From positions 2,351,124 through 2,415,123 of the forward strand of contig NZ_NKRE01000001.1 of assembly GCF_002705925.1 (NCBI RefSeq): 64,000 nt of DNA, in the 5' to 3' direction. A program made the translations under genes and the position numbers. Under the pieces are notes generated by a model. It was not told where the DNA came from and did not search any database. It saw only the letters and a program-made list of their open reading frames with translations. Positions within the stretch are counted from its first letter, which is position 1; each line of letters begins with the position of its first letter. Origin of the DNA: Mycobacterium ostraviense. Its GTDB lineage: Bacteria; Actinomycetota; Actinomycetes; Mycobacteriales; Mycobacteriaceae. This document shows positions 1 to 11,103 of this stretch, piece by piece.

Positions 1-719
1 TCGCCATCATCGGCAGCGCCATCAGCGGAACCTCGCCGTTGAACACCCGACAGCTGCTGCTGGTGAACATGCTGACCGACGCGTTGCCCGCCGCGGCGCT
101 AGCGGTCAGCAAGCCCCGCGACCCGACCAGCCTGGACGCCCGCGGCCCGGATCAGCGTGCGCTGTGGCCGGCCGTGGGCGTTCGCGGGGCGACCACCGCT
201 GCCGCGGCCACCGCGGCGTGGACGATGGCGAGGTTCACCGGCCTGCCGCGCCGCGCATCGACCGTGGGACTGGTCGCACTGGTCGCGGCCCAGCTGGGCC
301 AAACGCTGCTGGACTCGCATGACTGGCTGGTGGTGCTCACCGCGTTGGGCTCACTGGCCGCGATGGGAACCCTGATCAGCATTCCCCTCGTCAGCCAGCT
401 GCTCGGCTGCACCCCGCTCGGCCCGGTCGGGTGGGCACAGGGCCTGGGGTCGGCCGCCGCCGCGACCGCCGCGATGGCCGTTCTGAACCGCATTCTGGAC
501 AGTACGGATGCGGAACCGGATCCATCGGGCCCGTCGGCACCCCGGAGGAGTGGGCCCCCGATGCCCGACGAGGAGCCGGCTTCCGCTCCACGACCTCCAC
601 GAACCCCACGCGCCACAGCAGCGCGTAAAGCTCCCGCAACGGCACGCTCAGCACCGCGGCAATCGACGAAACCAGCGGATCGGCCAGGGCGTCGGTCGTC
701 GACATACTCCCGACGGTGA
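1..719 (+). CDS. ctpH: CtpH-like cation P-type ATPase, C-terminal part (5' end outside window)
   Basis: The reading frame is open from base 3 and ends at TGA 717-719. The first residues (AIIGSAISGTSPLNTRQ, then VNMLTDALPAAALAVSKP) resemble the last membrane domain of the large mycobacterial P-type ATPases CtpH and CtpI. Hydrophobic segments follow at about 230-330 and 340-400, consistent with the final transmembrane helices. The neighbouring Rv0424c homologue and thiC indicate CtpH (Rv0425c) rather than CtpI; this is inference from gene order. The ATP-binding and phosphorylation domains lie outside the window. The last 70 residues (from about 505) are Pro/Ala/Arg-rich and unlike the family. 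Their third-base composition is weak, while the opposite strand looks more coding-like there, so the true C-terminus is uncertain. Confidence 0.8.
   Translation, partial: AIIGSAISGTSPLNTRQLLLVNMLTDALPAAALAVSKPRDPTSLDARGPDQRALWPAVGVRGATTAAAATAAWTMARFTGLPRRASTVGLVALVAAQLGQTLLDSHDWLVVLTALGSLAAMGTLISIPLVSQLLGCTPLGPVGWAQGLGSAAAATAAMAVLNRILDSTDAEPDPSGPSAPRRSGPPMPDEEPASAPRPPRTPRATAARKAPATARSAPRQSTKPADRPGRRSSTYSRR
391..705 (-). CDS. possible antisense small ORF under the ctpH tail
   Basis: An ORF on the minus strand starts with ATG at 705 and reads MSTTDALADPLVSSIAAVL, then a Leu/Trp-rich stretch. Over 540-705 its third codon positions are strongly G/C, as expected of a mycobacterial gene, while the plus-strand ctpH frame there has many A/T third positions and reads as low-complexity Pro/Arg/Ala. 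Below about 505 the minus frame runs antisense to conserved ATPase sequence, so any real product could also end sooner. No family was recognised and the ribosome binding site is weak. It may be a real small gene or a composition artefact. Confidence 0.3.
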   Translation of the reverse strand: MSTTDALADPLVSSIAAVLSVPLRELYALLWRVGFVEVVERKPAPRRASGAHSSGVPTGPMDPVPHPYCPECGSERPSRRSRRRPTPGPVPTRPGRAGCSRAAG

Positions 720-765
720 CCCTACGACACTGCTCGGCGGCAAACCCTTCGTTACTGAAAGGCAA

Positions 766-1044
766 ATGATGGTGGAAAAGAAGGCTCGTCGCGGAACATC
801 GCAGCGCGAAGCCGTGAAGAAGATCAGAGAGGGCGAGACCTTCGTGGTTAATCTTCCGTTGGTAGGACAACTAGAAGTGCCCCGGCCCGAGCAATTGGCC
901 TACTACGGCGGTCTGGCCGTGTTGGCCGCCCTCGAACTCATCGACTGGCCGGTAGCTTTGGTGATCGCGACCGGACACATCCTGGCGAGCAACCACCACA
1001 ACCGGCTCCTGGAAGAGCTCGGCGAGGCGATGGAAGAGGCCTAA
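766..1044 (+). CDS. conserved small protein, Rv0424c homologue
   Basis: This encodes 92 residues from the first ATG at 766, or 91 from the second ATG at 769, the length I recall for Rv0424c. A GAAAGG ribosome binding site lies just upstream. The N-terminus is basic (VEKKARRG). The rest has a hydrophobic, Ala/Leu-rich segment at about residues 46-72 that could be one membrane helix or a hairpin, and an acidic C-terminus (LLEELGEAMEEA). It sits between the CtpH-like ATPase and the thiamine genes, as in M. tuberculosis. Its function is unknown; a membrane-associated protein is the most the sequence supports. Confidence 0.8.
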   Translation: MMVEKKARRGTSQREAVKKIREGETFVVNLPLVGQLEVPRPEQLAYYGGLAVLAALELIDWPVALVIATGHILASNHHNRLLEELGEAMEEA

Positions 1045-1048
1045 TCAA

Positions 1049-1097
1049 GGCCTGGTTAGGTCTGGTCAGGCCTGGTCAGGCCTGGTTAGGTCCCGTT
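1049..1097. repeat. decamer tandem repeat between convergent genes
   Basis: The spacer between the Rv0424c homologue and the sensor-kinase gene is made almost entirely of a 10-bp unit, GGYCTGGTYA, repeated four times with one or two substitutions, followed by a degenerate fifth unit (GGTCCCGTTCA). It lies between the two stop codons. A slippage-generated array is the simplest reading. Confidence 0.75.
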
Positions 1098-4000
1098 CAG
1101 GGTGCCGCCGCATCGTCGAACTGCAGCGCGACCCGGGTTCCGCCGGCATTACGGATGGTGTCGACCCGGTCAGCGAGCCCGCTCATCAGGGTGAGCCCAC
1201 GTCCGCGCCGCTGGCTGCGCAGGCTGGCCGAGGAATCACCCGCCCACCGGCCGGAGTCGCCGACGGTGACCACGACCCGGTCCCGGTGCAGGAAAGCCTC
1301 GATGGAGACGGTTTTGCGGGCATCGCAGCCGCTGCCGTGTTCGATTGCGTTGGTCACCGCTTCTCCCGTGGCCAGCAGGATCTTGTCGCTACCGGCGGGT
1401 GCGATGTCGACGGTCGCCAACCAGTCCCGCAGGCGCTGCCGAGCGACCGGAATTTCTGCCGGCACAGCGCGCAGCACGGTGGCGAAGCTGCGCGGACCGG
1501 CATGGCTGGGACGAAGCGCCAGCACCACGACGTCGTCGCGGTAGCCATCCGGGGGGCACATGCGGTGCAGCAATTCGGCGCAGACCGCATCGACGGGTAG
1601 CCCGGCGCACGCTGCGGCCGCGGTTCGCAGACGGGCGAATCCCTGGTCGAGCGTCTCCCCAGCCCGCTCGATCAATCCGTCGGTATAGAGCAGGATCAAG
1701 CTTCCCGCGGGTAGCTCGGCGTGTCCGGTGGCCTCGGCTGAGTTTTCCGTGTACGTGGCCACCGGTGGACGCCGCCCCGACTTGAGATAGACCGGGCGAC
1801 CGTCCGTGGAGACCAACAGCGGATAGGGATGCCCGGCACACAGGTACCGCATGGCTCCACGCCCGGCGTCGGGTCGGCCGTCCGGTCGAGTGTCGATGAC
1901 GGCGTAGGCAACGGTGGCACAACGGGCGCCGGCGATGGTAGCCGTATATTTGTCCAGCGCCGCCAGCACATCGGACGGCTCGGCCGACGAGAGCGCGGAG
2001 GCAGCCACCGCCGCGCGCAGTCGGCTCATCACGGTCGCGGCGGGCAGACCGTGCCCGACGACGTCACCCACCGATATCCCGATCGTGCCTTCGCCGTCCA
2101 ACGGCGTCACCGAATACCAGTCGCCGCCGACCCGCATCGCTTCACCCGCCGGTTGGTACACCGCGGCCACCACCGCGGCCGTCGACCCGCGATTCAGGTC
2201 GAGAAGGTGCTCCTGGAACGAGACGGCAATCCGGTGTTCCTGGGCTCTGAGCAGCACCCGGTCCAGTGCGGATTGAGCGAATCCGGCTATCCGGGTGAAC
2301 ATGTCGAGTTCGGCGGCGTCGAACTGACGCGGCGTGGGCCAGAGCAGGACCAGCACTCCGATGACACGGCCGGTGCGACCGCGCAACGGGTGGGCGACAC
2401 AGGCGCGAACACTGGCCGCGGTGTCCTGCACGGCGTGTTGAAAGCGCGGCGGGAGCACCACGGTGTCGCTGATGACCATGGGTGTTCCGCGGCGGATGAC
2501 GTCGGGCCCGACCAGCGGGCTGCTCAGCGAGACAACGTGATAGCGGTCGCGCACTTCGGCGGGAAGACCGCCGGCGTATTCGAAGCGGGCGTACTCGCCG
2601 TCGACGACACCGATTCCGACCGCTGCCGCGTCCGAACCGAACCGGGAGTCGAGCATCGCGGTCAGTATTCCCGCCACCGAGTCCGTGGCCTGCAGCGCGG
2701 CGTCGAGCTCGGCCAGATCCACCGCCAGCCCCTGCCGCCTGCGCTCGCGGGCGACGGCGGCCAGCCGCGACTTCACCCGTTCGACAAGTTCCTGGGACCG
2801 GAACGGCTTGGGCAAGTAGTCGTCGGCGCCGCCGGCAAGGCCTTCGCTGACGGCCTCGGCGCCGGCCCGGGCGGACAGCATGATCACCGGCGTCGCCGCC
2901 AAGACCGGATCATTACGAATGGCCGCGACGAATTCGAATCCGTCCAGGGACGGCATCATGACATCGGTCACGATCACATCCGGGTGCAGCCGGCGAGTCG
3001 CGTTCAGTGCCGCCTCGCCGTCGGCAACCAGGACGGTCTGCCAGTGCGGCGACAACAGTCGGTCCAGGTAGGCCCGCATGTCGGCGTTGTCGTCGACAAT
3101 CAACACCACCTCGCGCCGCCGGTCACGGCTGACCTCCGGGCGCGGCGCGGTGTTGATCGTCGACCCCAACCACTGGCTGGCCTCCTCCACGTACGGATTG
3201 TTCGCGTCCTTCCGTCGGGTGAACGACGGGTCGACCGCGGTGTCACCCAGCGACGACGGAAGGCGAATGGTCACGGTGGTACCGCGGCCCGGTTCACTGT
3301 CGATCTGCACCGTGCCGCGTTGCAGCTCGACCAGGCCGCGCACCAGGGACAGCCCGATGCCGGTGCCCTCCGCGCTGCGCCCGCTGACGTTTGCGGCCCG
3401 GTAAAAGCGCTCGAACAGGCGGCCCCGGTCGTGTTCGGCAATCCCGACCCCGGTGTCGCGCACGGCAACGCGGCAGTGCGCGCCTTCGCTGCGCACCTCG
3501 ACCGTGATCGACCCGGTCAGCGTGTACTTGACCGCGTTGGACAGCAGGTTCAGCACGATCGTCTCCCACATGTCCGGATCGACATCGGCTAACACCGGAT
3601 GACAGTCCAGCACCAGATCGAGACCTGCGCGCGCACACAGCTCGCTGAACGAGCAGGCGATGTTCGAGGTCAACGCCCCCACGTCGGTGCATGCCAGCTT
3701 CGCGTTGGCGCGGCCGGCTTCGATGCGGGAGAAGTCCAGCAGCGAGTCCACCATCCGCTGCAGACGCCGGGCGTTACGTCGCGCGGTGCCCAGCCGTTCG
3801 GCCAGCAGCGTGCCGGACGCCGCGTCGGACTGCGCGTCGTCGAGCGGGCCGAGCAGCAGCGTCAGGGGCGTGCGGAACTCGTGGCTGACGTTGGTCAAGA
3901 AGGCCGTCTTCGCCCGATCCAGTTCGGCCAGCGCATCGGCTCGCCGCCGTTGCTGCTCATAGGAAAGCGCGGCTGCGAACGCCGCAGACAGCTGGTCGGC

Positions 4001-4972
4001 GAGCAGCCGGCAGAAGCTGTGATACCGCGGGTCCAGCGAGCGGCGCGGATTCGTCCCGACTACCAGCGCCCCGGGGGCCGAGTTCTCGCTGAGCGGCAGC
4101 ACCAGCGCTTGCGTCGGGCAGTCCTGGGTGAAAACGGTGTCGATGCCAGGCATCAGCTCGTCAAGGTGGTCGACGACGTGCGCCGTCTCCCGCGATTGCA
4201 CTGCCGGATCCCACCGCGTCAGCAACGCCAGGTCGGCGGGTAGCACCGCCCGCATCGACGGCGTGGCGCCGCGCAGCGTGGCCCCATCCTCATCGGTGTC
4301 GAGGCCGTCTTGCACGTAGACCGCGATGAACGGCAGATCCTCTGGCTGGCTGGCACAGGCGGTGACGGCTGCGCTCACCGCGTCCTCGATGGTCCGGGTC
4401 TCCATGGTCGCCGATGCCACGGCGTTGAGCAGGTGCAGGCGGCGCTCGCTCAGCACCCGCTGGGTGGTTTCGATGACGGCGCAGAAGACGGCCGTGACGG
4501 CACCGCGGCCGCCGATGATCGGGCTGTAGGTGAACGTGAAGTACCGCTCCTGCGGCATCCCCGCGGTCACCAGCGGCAACATCAAGTCGTCCGACCAGGT
4601 GGCCCTGCCGGTCGCCACGACCCCGGCCAGCATCGGTCCGATCGCTGTCCAGATCTCCGGCCACACCCGTCGGCCGGGAGCGCCCAAAGCCGCCGGGTGC
4701 TTGTCACCCAAGATGTGCACGTATGCGTCGTTGTACATCAGAAACAGATCTGTCGGGCCCAACCACAAGACGATGGGAAACCGCGACGTCAAAGTCACCG
4801 CCAGCGCCGCACGAATCTCGGGTGACCAGTCGGCGGGCGGGCCGAGCGGATGAGCTGCCCAGTCGAATTCGGCGAAACGCCGGCCCATCTCACCGCCCAA
4901 CGGGACCGCGGCCGCCAAGTCATCGGGTAGCTGGCGCCTACCGAATGTGCTGGGTGGGGTCGGCTCGCTCAT
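1097..4972 (-). CDS. hybrid sensor kinase / receiver / GAF / PP2C phosphatase / anti-sigma kinase fusion
   Basis: This encodes 1291 residues from ATG at 4972. The visible order is: PAS-like sensor (about 45-170); GAF-like region (185-335); histidine kinase with NVSHEFRTPL, phospho-His H364, and an ATPase domain with N-box LLSNAVKYT and DTGVGI (to about 572); receiver (620-740) with acidic pair D627/D628, phospho-acceptor D670 and K722; second GAF (about 750-905); SpoIIE/RsbU-type PP2C (925-1155) with GGDWY, SVGDVVGHG and YTDG metal-binding Asp residues; and an RsbW-like GHKL ATPase (1165-1288) with EAVTNAIEHG. Catalytic motifs look intact. Known biology of these families suggests a stimulus-controlled phosphorelay that tunes a PP2C acting on a STAS antagonist, itself a target of the C-terminal anti-sigma kinase. 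Rv1364c has only the PAS/PP2C/RsbW/STAS part. A matching STAS protein is encoded just upstream. Confidence 0.92.
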   Translation of the reverse strand: MSEPTPPSTFGRRQLPDDLAAAVPLGGEMGRRFAEFDWAAHPLGPPADWSPEIRAALAVTLTSRFPIVLWLGPTDLFLMYNDAYVHILGDKHPAALGAPGRRVWPEIWTAIGPMLAGVVATGRATWSDDLMLPLVTAGMPQERYFTFTYSPIIGGRGAVTAVFCAVIETTQRVLSERRLHLLNAVASATMETRTIEDAVSAAVTACASQPEDLPFIAVYVQDGLDTDEDGATLRGATPSMRAVLPADLALLTRWDPAVQSRETAHVVDHLDELMPGIDTVFTQDCPTQALVLPLSENSAPGALVVGTNPRRSLDPRYHSFCRLLADQLSAAFAAALSYEQQRRRADALAELDRAKTAFLTNVSHEFRTPLTLLLGPLDDAQSDAASGTLLAERLGTARRNARRLQRMVDSLLDFSRIEAGRANAKLACTDVGALTSNIACSFSELCARAGLDLVLDCHPVLADVDPDMWETIVLNLLSNAVKYTLTGSITVEVRSEGAHCRVAVRDTGVGIAEHDRGRLFERFYRAANVSGRSAEGTGIGLSLVRGLVELQRGTVQIDSEPGRGTTVTIRLPSSLGDTAVDPSFTRRKDANNPYVEEASQWLGSTINTAPRPEVSRDRRREVVLIVDDNADMRAYLDRLLSPHWQTVLVADGEAALNATRRLHPDVIVTDVMMPSLDGFEFVAAIRNDPVLAATPVIMLSARAGAEAVSEGLAGGADDYLPKPFRSQELVERVKSRLAAVARERRRQGLAVDLAELDAALQATDSVAGILTAMLDSRFGSDAAAVGIGVVDGEYARFEYAGGLPAEVRDRYHVVSLSSPLVGPDVIRRGTPMVISDTVVLPPRFQHAVQDTAASVRACVAHPLRGRTGRVIGVLVLLWPTPRQFDAAELDMFTRIAGFAQSALDRVLLRAQEHRIAVSFQEHLLDLNRGSTAAVVAAVYQPAGEAMRVGGDWYSVTPLDGEGTIGISVGDVVGHGLPAATVMSRLRAAVAASALSSAEPSDVLAALDKYTATIAGARCATVAYAVIDTRPDGRPDAGRGAMRYLCAGHPYPLLVSTDGRPVYLKSGRRPPVATYTENSAEATGHAELPAGSLILLYTDGLIERAGETLDQGFARLRTAAAACAGLPVDAVCAELLHRMCPPDGYRDDVVVLALRPSHAGPRSFATVLRAVPAEIPVARQRLRDWLATVDIAPAGSDKILLATGEAVTNAIEHGSGCDARKTVSIEAFLHRDRVVVTVGDSGRWAGDSSASLRSQRRGRGLTLMSGLADRVDTIRNAGGTRVALQFDDAAAP

Positions 4973-4981
4973 CGCGCCTTT

Positions 4982-5359
4982 TCAGGATCCTTGGGTGTGC
5001 CCGATCTGCAGGGCTTGTGACAGGGTCGGGTAGATCTCGAGAATGCGGTCGAGTTCGGTCACTTCGATCGGCTGGGTGACCTGACCGTGGGAGGCGACCA
5101 GCCGGACCGACGTCCCGGCGGCGATCCCTTGCTCGTGGCAATCCAGCACCGCGTTCAATCCCGCGCTTCCGAAGAAGGTCACCGGCTGCAGATCGATGAC
5201 GACCAGGCGGGCAGGGTGGGTGGCGGCCAGCTGCAGGGCCGCCGTCAGGTGGGCGGTGAGTTCGTCCACGGTGGTCGAGTCGACATCGCCCTCGGCACGC
5301 ACCACAACCGCGTCCTGGCAAACCTCATGTCCGACCGTCAGCAGGTCCATGGCCCTCAC
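4982..5359 (-). CDS. STAS-domain anti-sigma factor antagonist
   Basis: This encodes 125 residues from ATG at 5359 (ATG at 5350, MDLLTVG, is an alternative). It is a single STAS domain with the strand pattern DAVVVRAEGDVDSTTVDEL, then LVVIDLQPV and FFGSAGLNAVL. S65 is at the position phosphorylated by RsbW-type kinases in SpoIIAA/RsbV proteins. It ends 9 bases before the fusion kinase start on the same strand, so the two probably form one transcript. The likely role is partner switching: unphosphorylated antagonist binds the anti-sigma domain, and the PP2C domain of the neighbouring protein would regenerate it. No sigma factor gene is adjacent, so the sigma target is unknown. Confidence 0.88.
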   Translation of the reverse strand: MRAMDLLTVGHEVCQDAVVVRAEGDVDSTTVDELTAHLTAALQLAATHPARLVVIDLQPVTFFGSAGLNAVLDCHEQGIAAGTSVRLVASHGQVTQPIEVTELDRILEIYPTLSQALQIGHTQGS

Positions 5360-5443
5360 TCCGCCCGCGAATTTGTCGAATTCCGGTGGCTAACTGGGGC
5401 GGGGCGCCCGACCCACGCCTGCGCCGTCCTAGATTGCTACAGC

Positions 5444-6139
5444 CTAACCCGCTCCGGCGGGGATGCGTTCATGCACCGTCAGCAACAGATGGTCGAACTG
5501 GCTTTGGACGGTCGCCGAGGGCGCCGGCAAGGTGGCGACTTCGGCGATTATCTGCTTTGCCAGCGCGCGCACTTTGGTATTGGTCTCCTGCGACCGCCAT
5601 TGCAGGACACGGAAGGCCTGCTCGGGGCTGATCCGGTATACGACCATCAGCACACCCTTGGCCTGCTCGATCGCCGCGCGGTTCTCGAACAGGTCGGGCA
5701 GGGCCTCGTCGAGCACTTCCTGCCGGGCTTCGTCGAAGGTGTCGGTGAGGTCGATGTAATAACCGGCGGTGCCCAGTACCGCACCCGAATCGTCGAGCAT
5801 GCGATCGGCCACCACGATCGCGTCGTGCACGTTGCCCCTGGTGTCGACGAAACGGTGACGGCTCGAAAACGAGCCCCCGGAGCGCAACGCGTAGTCGAGC
5901 AAGTCCTGGACATGGGCGCGGTCGCCGGGATGTTTGTGCGACAGCAGCAGCTTCGTCGTCGGCACCACCGATCCGGGTTCGTAGCCATGCATTCGTGCTA
6001 CTTCGTCGGACCACTCCCAACGTTGACCGACGAACCAGAAACGAAAAGCGCCGACATTCAAGTACTTACTGAGCCCGGCGGGCATTTCGCCGCCGGTCGG
6101 ATGGTCACGGCAGTCGGGCATGTGCACGTCTGAAATCAT
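5444..6139 (-). CDS. PAS-ANTAR domain protein, putative RNA-binding antiterminator
   Basis: This encodes 231 residues from ATG at 6139; ATG at 6121 (MPDCRDHPTGG) is a possible alternative start. Residues about 30-125 form a PAS_3-like fold (RWEWSDEVARMHGY, then FSSRHRFVDTRGNVHDAIVV). Residues about 145-205 fit an ANTAR domain (FENRAAIEQAKGVLMVVYRIS and a helical C-terminus). ANTAR proteins bind paired RNA hairpins and prevent transcription termination; mycobacterial PAS-ANTAR proteins usually lack a classical receiver, as here. It lies upstream of the STAS gene on the same strand with an 84-base gap and is transcribed away from thiC. Its RNA targets are unknown. The proximity to a phosphorelay suggests, but does not show, a shared stimulus. 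Confidence 0.85.
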   Translation of the reverse strand: MISDVHMPDCRDHPTGGEMPAGLSKYLNVGAFRFWFVGQRWEWSDEVARMHGYEPGSVVPTTKLLLSHKHPGDRAHVQDLLDYALRSGGSFSSRHRFVDTRGNVHDAIVVADRMLDDSGAVLGTAGYYIDLTDTFDEARQEVLDEALPDLFENRAAIEQAKGVLMVVYRISPEQAFRVLQWRSQETNTKVRALAKQIIAEVATLPAPSATVQSQFDHLLLTVHERIPAGAG

Positions 6140-6228
6140 CCCACTTCCCGGGCTGACCGGCCAGCACGCTCCAGACGCCCCTGCACAGCGGTGCCGCGCT
6201 GCGCTAGCGTTGGGTACATCCACCTAAT

Positions 6229-8774
<2,546 letters not shown>

Positions 8775-8778
<4 letters not shown>

Positions 8779-9395
8779 AACTCGACCGGATCGCGGGCAT
8801 CGCCCACCAGCCCGACGGCCGCGCAAGGGGTGTGGCGGTGTTGACTCACGGTGCTGGCGGTGACCGGGATTCCCCACTGCTGCAACGTGTTTGCGACGAA
8901 TGGGCCCGACGCGGCTGGCTGGCGGTCCGCTACAACCTGCCCTACCGTCGTCGTCGCCCGAAAGGCCCACCGTCCGGCTCGGGCGACGCCGACCGCGCGG
9001 GCATCGTCGAAGCGATCGAGGTGTGCCGCGGGCTGGCCGGCGGCCCGCTGATCGCGGGCGGGCATTCCTACGGAGGCCGGCAAACCTCCATGGTGATGGC
9101 CACCGGTGCGGCGGAAGTTGCCGTGCTGACGCTGTTCTCCTATCCGGTGCATCCGCCGGGTAAGCCGGAGCGCGCCCGCACCGAGCACCTGCCGAACATC
9201 ACGGTGCCGACGGTGTTCACCCACGGCACATCCGATCCGTTCGGCACCCTCGCGGAGCTGCGCGATGCCGCGGCGCTGATCCCCGCACCAACCGAAATCA
9301 TCGAGATCACCGGCGCGCGACACGATTTGGCGTCGAAGACTCTCGACGTCGCGGCGTTGGCGGTCGATGCGGCACTGCGCCTGTTATCAGGCTGA
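8775..9395 (+). CDS. alpha/beta hydrolase, Rv0421c homologue (dienelactone-hydrolase-like)
   Basis: This encodes 206 residues from ATG at 8775, overlapping the thiD stop by four bases. It has a compact alpha/beta-hydrolase fold: LTHGAGGDRDSP oxyanion region, nucleophile elbow GGHSYGG (Ser about 99), THGTSDPFG acid region and a C-terminal GARHDL with the probable catalytic His. This is the KANL3/TEX30-like small hydrolase type. It is translationally coupled to thiD behind the TPP riboswitch, so it is probably co-expressed with thiamine genes. The substrate is unknown. Confidence 0.9.
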
Positions 9396-9479
9396 CCGGG
9401 TCACCTCTTAGGAGCGCGGTGCGACGGTGGACAGCGGCTACCTGACGCGTTCGCCGTGGCCAGTCGTAGGGAACCCGGT

Positions 9480-10582
9480 GATTGCGCATCAATGAGGCCG
9501 CCGATCTGGGACCGCGGCGGGCGCTGACGGGCGAGCAGTTGCCGCCGCTGTTGAGCGCCACCGCCGCCGCCCAACGCGCCGGGCACATCAACAGCGCGCA
9601 TCCGGGTGATCCGCACCTTCCTTCAGCAGCTGCCCAGCTTCGTCGGCCTGGCCCTCCGCGACAAAGCCGAAGCCGACCTGGCCCGCCTCGGCAAAAAACA
9701 CCGCCCCGACCAACTCGAGCGCCTGGCCGCCAAGATGGCCGACTGCCTCAACCCCGACGGCAATGTCACCGACACCGACCGCGCCCGCCGGCGTGGCATC
9801 ACCATCGGCAACCAAGGCCCCGACGGCATGTCGGCGATCAGCGGATACCTGACCCCCGAAGCCCGCGCCACCTGGGATGCGCTGCTGGCCAAACTGGCTG
9901 CCCCGGGCATGTGCAACCCCGAGGACCTCACCCCTGTCTCAGCGGCACCCCCACCGGAACCGCGATCGAGTCCGACACTCGCAGCGCCGCCCAACGCACC
10001 CATGACGCGATCGACACCGCGTTGCGGGCCATGCTGTGCTCGACTGATCTGGGTCAACACAATGGGCTGCCCGCGACCATCATCGTGTCCACCACGCTGG
10101 CCGAGCTGGAATCCGCCAGCGGCCACGCGCTGACCGGCGGCGGCACCCTGCTGCCCATGCACGATGTGATCCGGCTGGCCTCCCATGCCCATTACTTGCG
10201 GATTTTCACCAGAGGACGCGAGCTGGGCCTGTATCACACCAAACGCATCGCCACACCCGGACAACGAATCGTGTTGTACGCCAAGGACCGAGGCTGCTCA
10301 TTTCCCACTGCGAAGTGCCGGGCTACCTCACCGAGGTACACCATGGACCTCCCCCAATGCCAACAAACCAACATCGACGACCTGGCATTGGGCTGCGGAC
10401 CCCACCACCAGCTGGTTACCTCCGGCGGCTGGACCACCCGCAAACTCAGCGACGGAACCACCGAATGGATCCCACCGGCGCACCTGGACTCGTCTGGATC
10501 AACGGGCCAACCCAGAACCAACACCTACTTCCACCCGGAAAAGCTGTTACACCACGACAACAAAGACGGCGACGACCCGTGA
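9480..10582 (+). pseudogene. decayed DUF222/HNH endonuclease (13E12-type repeat family)
   Basis: Family-typical segments occur in order but in different frames. [21 protein letters not shown] starts in one frame at 9485. [21 protein letters not shown] to MCNPEDLTP lies in a second frame (about 9606-9940). [20 protein letters not shown] to [10 protein letters not shown] is back in the first. The HNH core [12 protein letters not shown] is in a second frame at about 10310-10350, followed by a TPWTSPN-like piece in the third, and [16 protein letters not shown] in the first again. At least four frameshifts are needed, and the N-terminal part of DUF222 is missing. These proteins are a multi-copy mycobacterial family. 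The remnant sits between conserved thiD-operon genes and an added lectin gene, so it probably marks an insertion site. Confidence 0.88.
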
Positions 10583-10635
10583 TCACCGGCGGGGGCTGAG
10601 CTTGTTGCAGCGCGCCGGATCCCCGGCAAGCCCGG

Positions 10636-11103
10636 TCAGGGAACGCTGTCCCACTGCTGCTCGGGTGCACCGGCGTTGCACCATCGGGTGGATACCCACG
10701 TCCCCGGGTCGGGGCCGCCGAGAACCGCGAGGCACCCCCCAAGGTCATTCGTCACCTGGCCGTTGGACTGGATGGTCCAATGCTGGCTGATCCAATTGGT
10801 GCAGGGATTGAGTTTCGCCCACCAACCCTCCCCCGGTTGTGTCAGGCACTCCCCGGGGAAGGCCACGCTTTCGATCTCCTGACCATTGAGATTCCAGCGC
10901 TGGAAGCCTGTCCCATTGCAGGGGTTGATCACCACCGGGCTGACCCAGCTGCCGCTCGGGGCGTCCAGACAGACATCGCCTAATCGGCTTTTCAACTGGA
11001 CCGGGCCGTCGGCATGTGCCACACCGGCGTTGAGCAGGGCGAGACCCAAGACTGCACCGACCACGGCAGGGGCGCGGCGCCCACCGCACATCAACCGCGG
11101 CAT
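10636..11103 (-). CDS. secreted ricin-type lectin, Rv1419 / sMTL-13 homologue
   Basis: This encodes 155 residues from ATG at 11103, chosen because GGAGCTGGG precedes it and it begins a clear signal peptide (hydrophobic core about residues 11-29, cleavage after AHA at 31). The mature protein is one beta-trefoil ricin-type carbohydrate-binding domain: QLKSRLGDVCLDAPSG, then NPCNGTGFQRWNL, NWISQHWTIQ, CLAVLGGPDPGTWVSTRWC and a terminal QQWDSVP with QxW repeats. It closely resembles what I recall of the secreted lectin sMTL-13 (Rv1419), which is at a different locus in M. tuberculosis. Here it lies between a decayed DUF222 gene and lpqM, suggesting relocation or a paralogue. The sugar specificity is not visible. 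Confidence 0.9.
   Translation of the reverse strand: MPRLMCGGRRAPAVVGAVLGLALLNAGVAHADGPVQLKSRLGDVCLDAPSGSWVSPVVINPCNGTGFQRWNLNGQEIESVAFPGECLTQPGEGWWAKLNPCTNWISQHWTIQSNGQVTNDLGGCLAVLGGPDPGTWVSTRWCNAGAPEQQWDSVP

Noticed and set aside
1829..3592. Long plus-strand ORF (587 residues) antisense to the hybrid kinase
   Set aside because: It is Arg/Gly/His/Gln-rich with no domain motifs, and the opposite strand carries clear kinase, receiver and phosphatase motifs; it is a GC-bias shadow.
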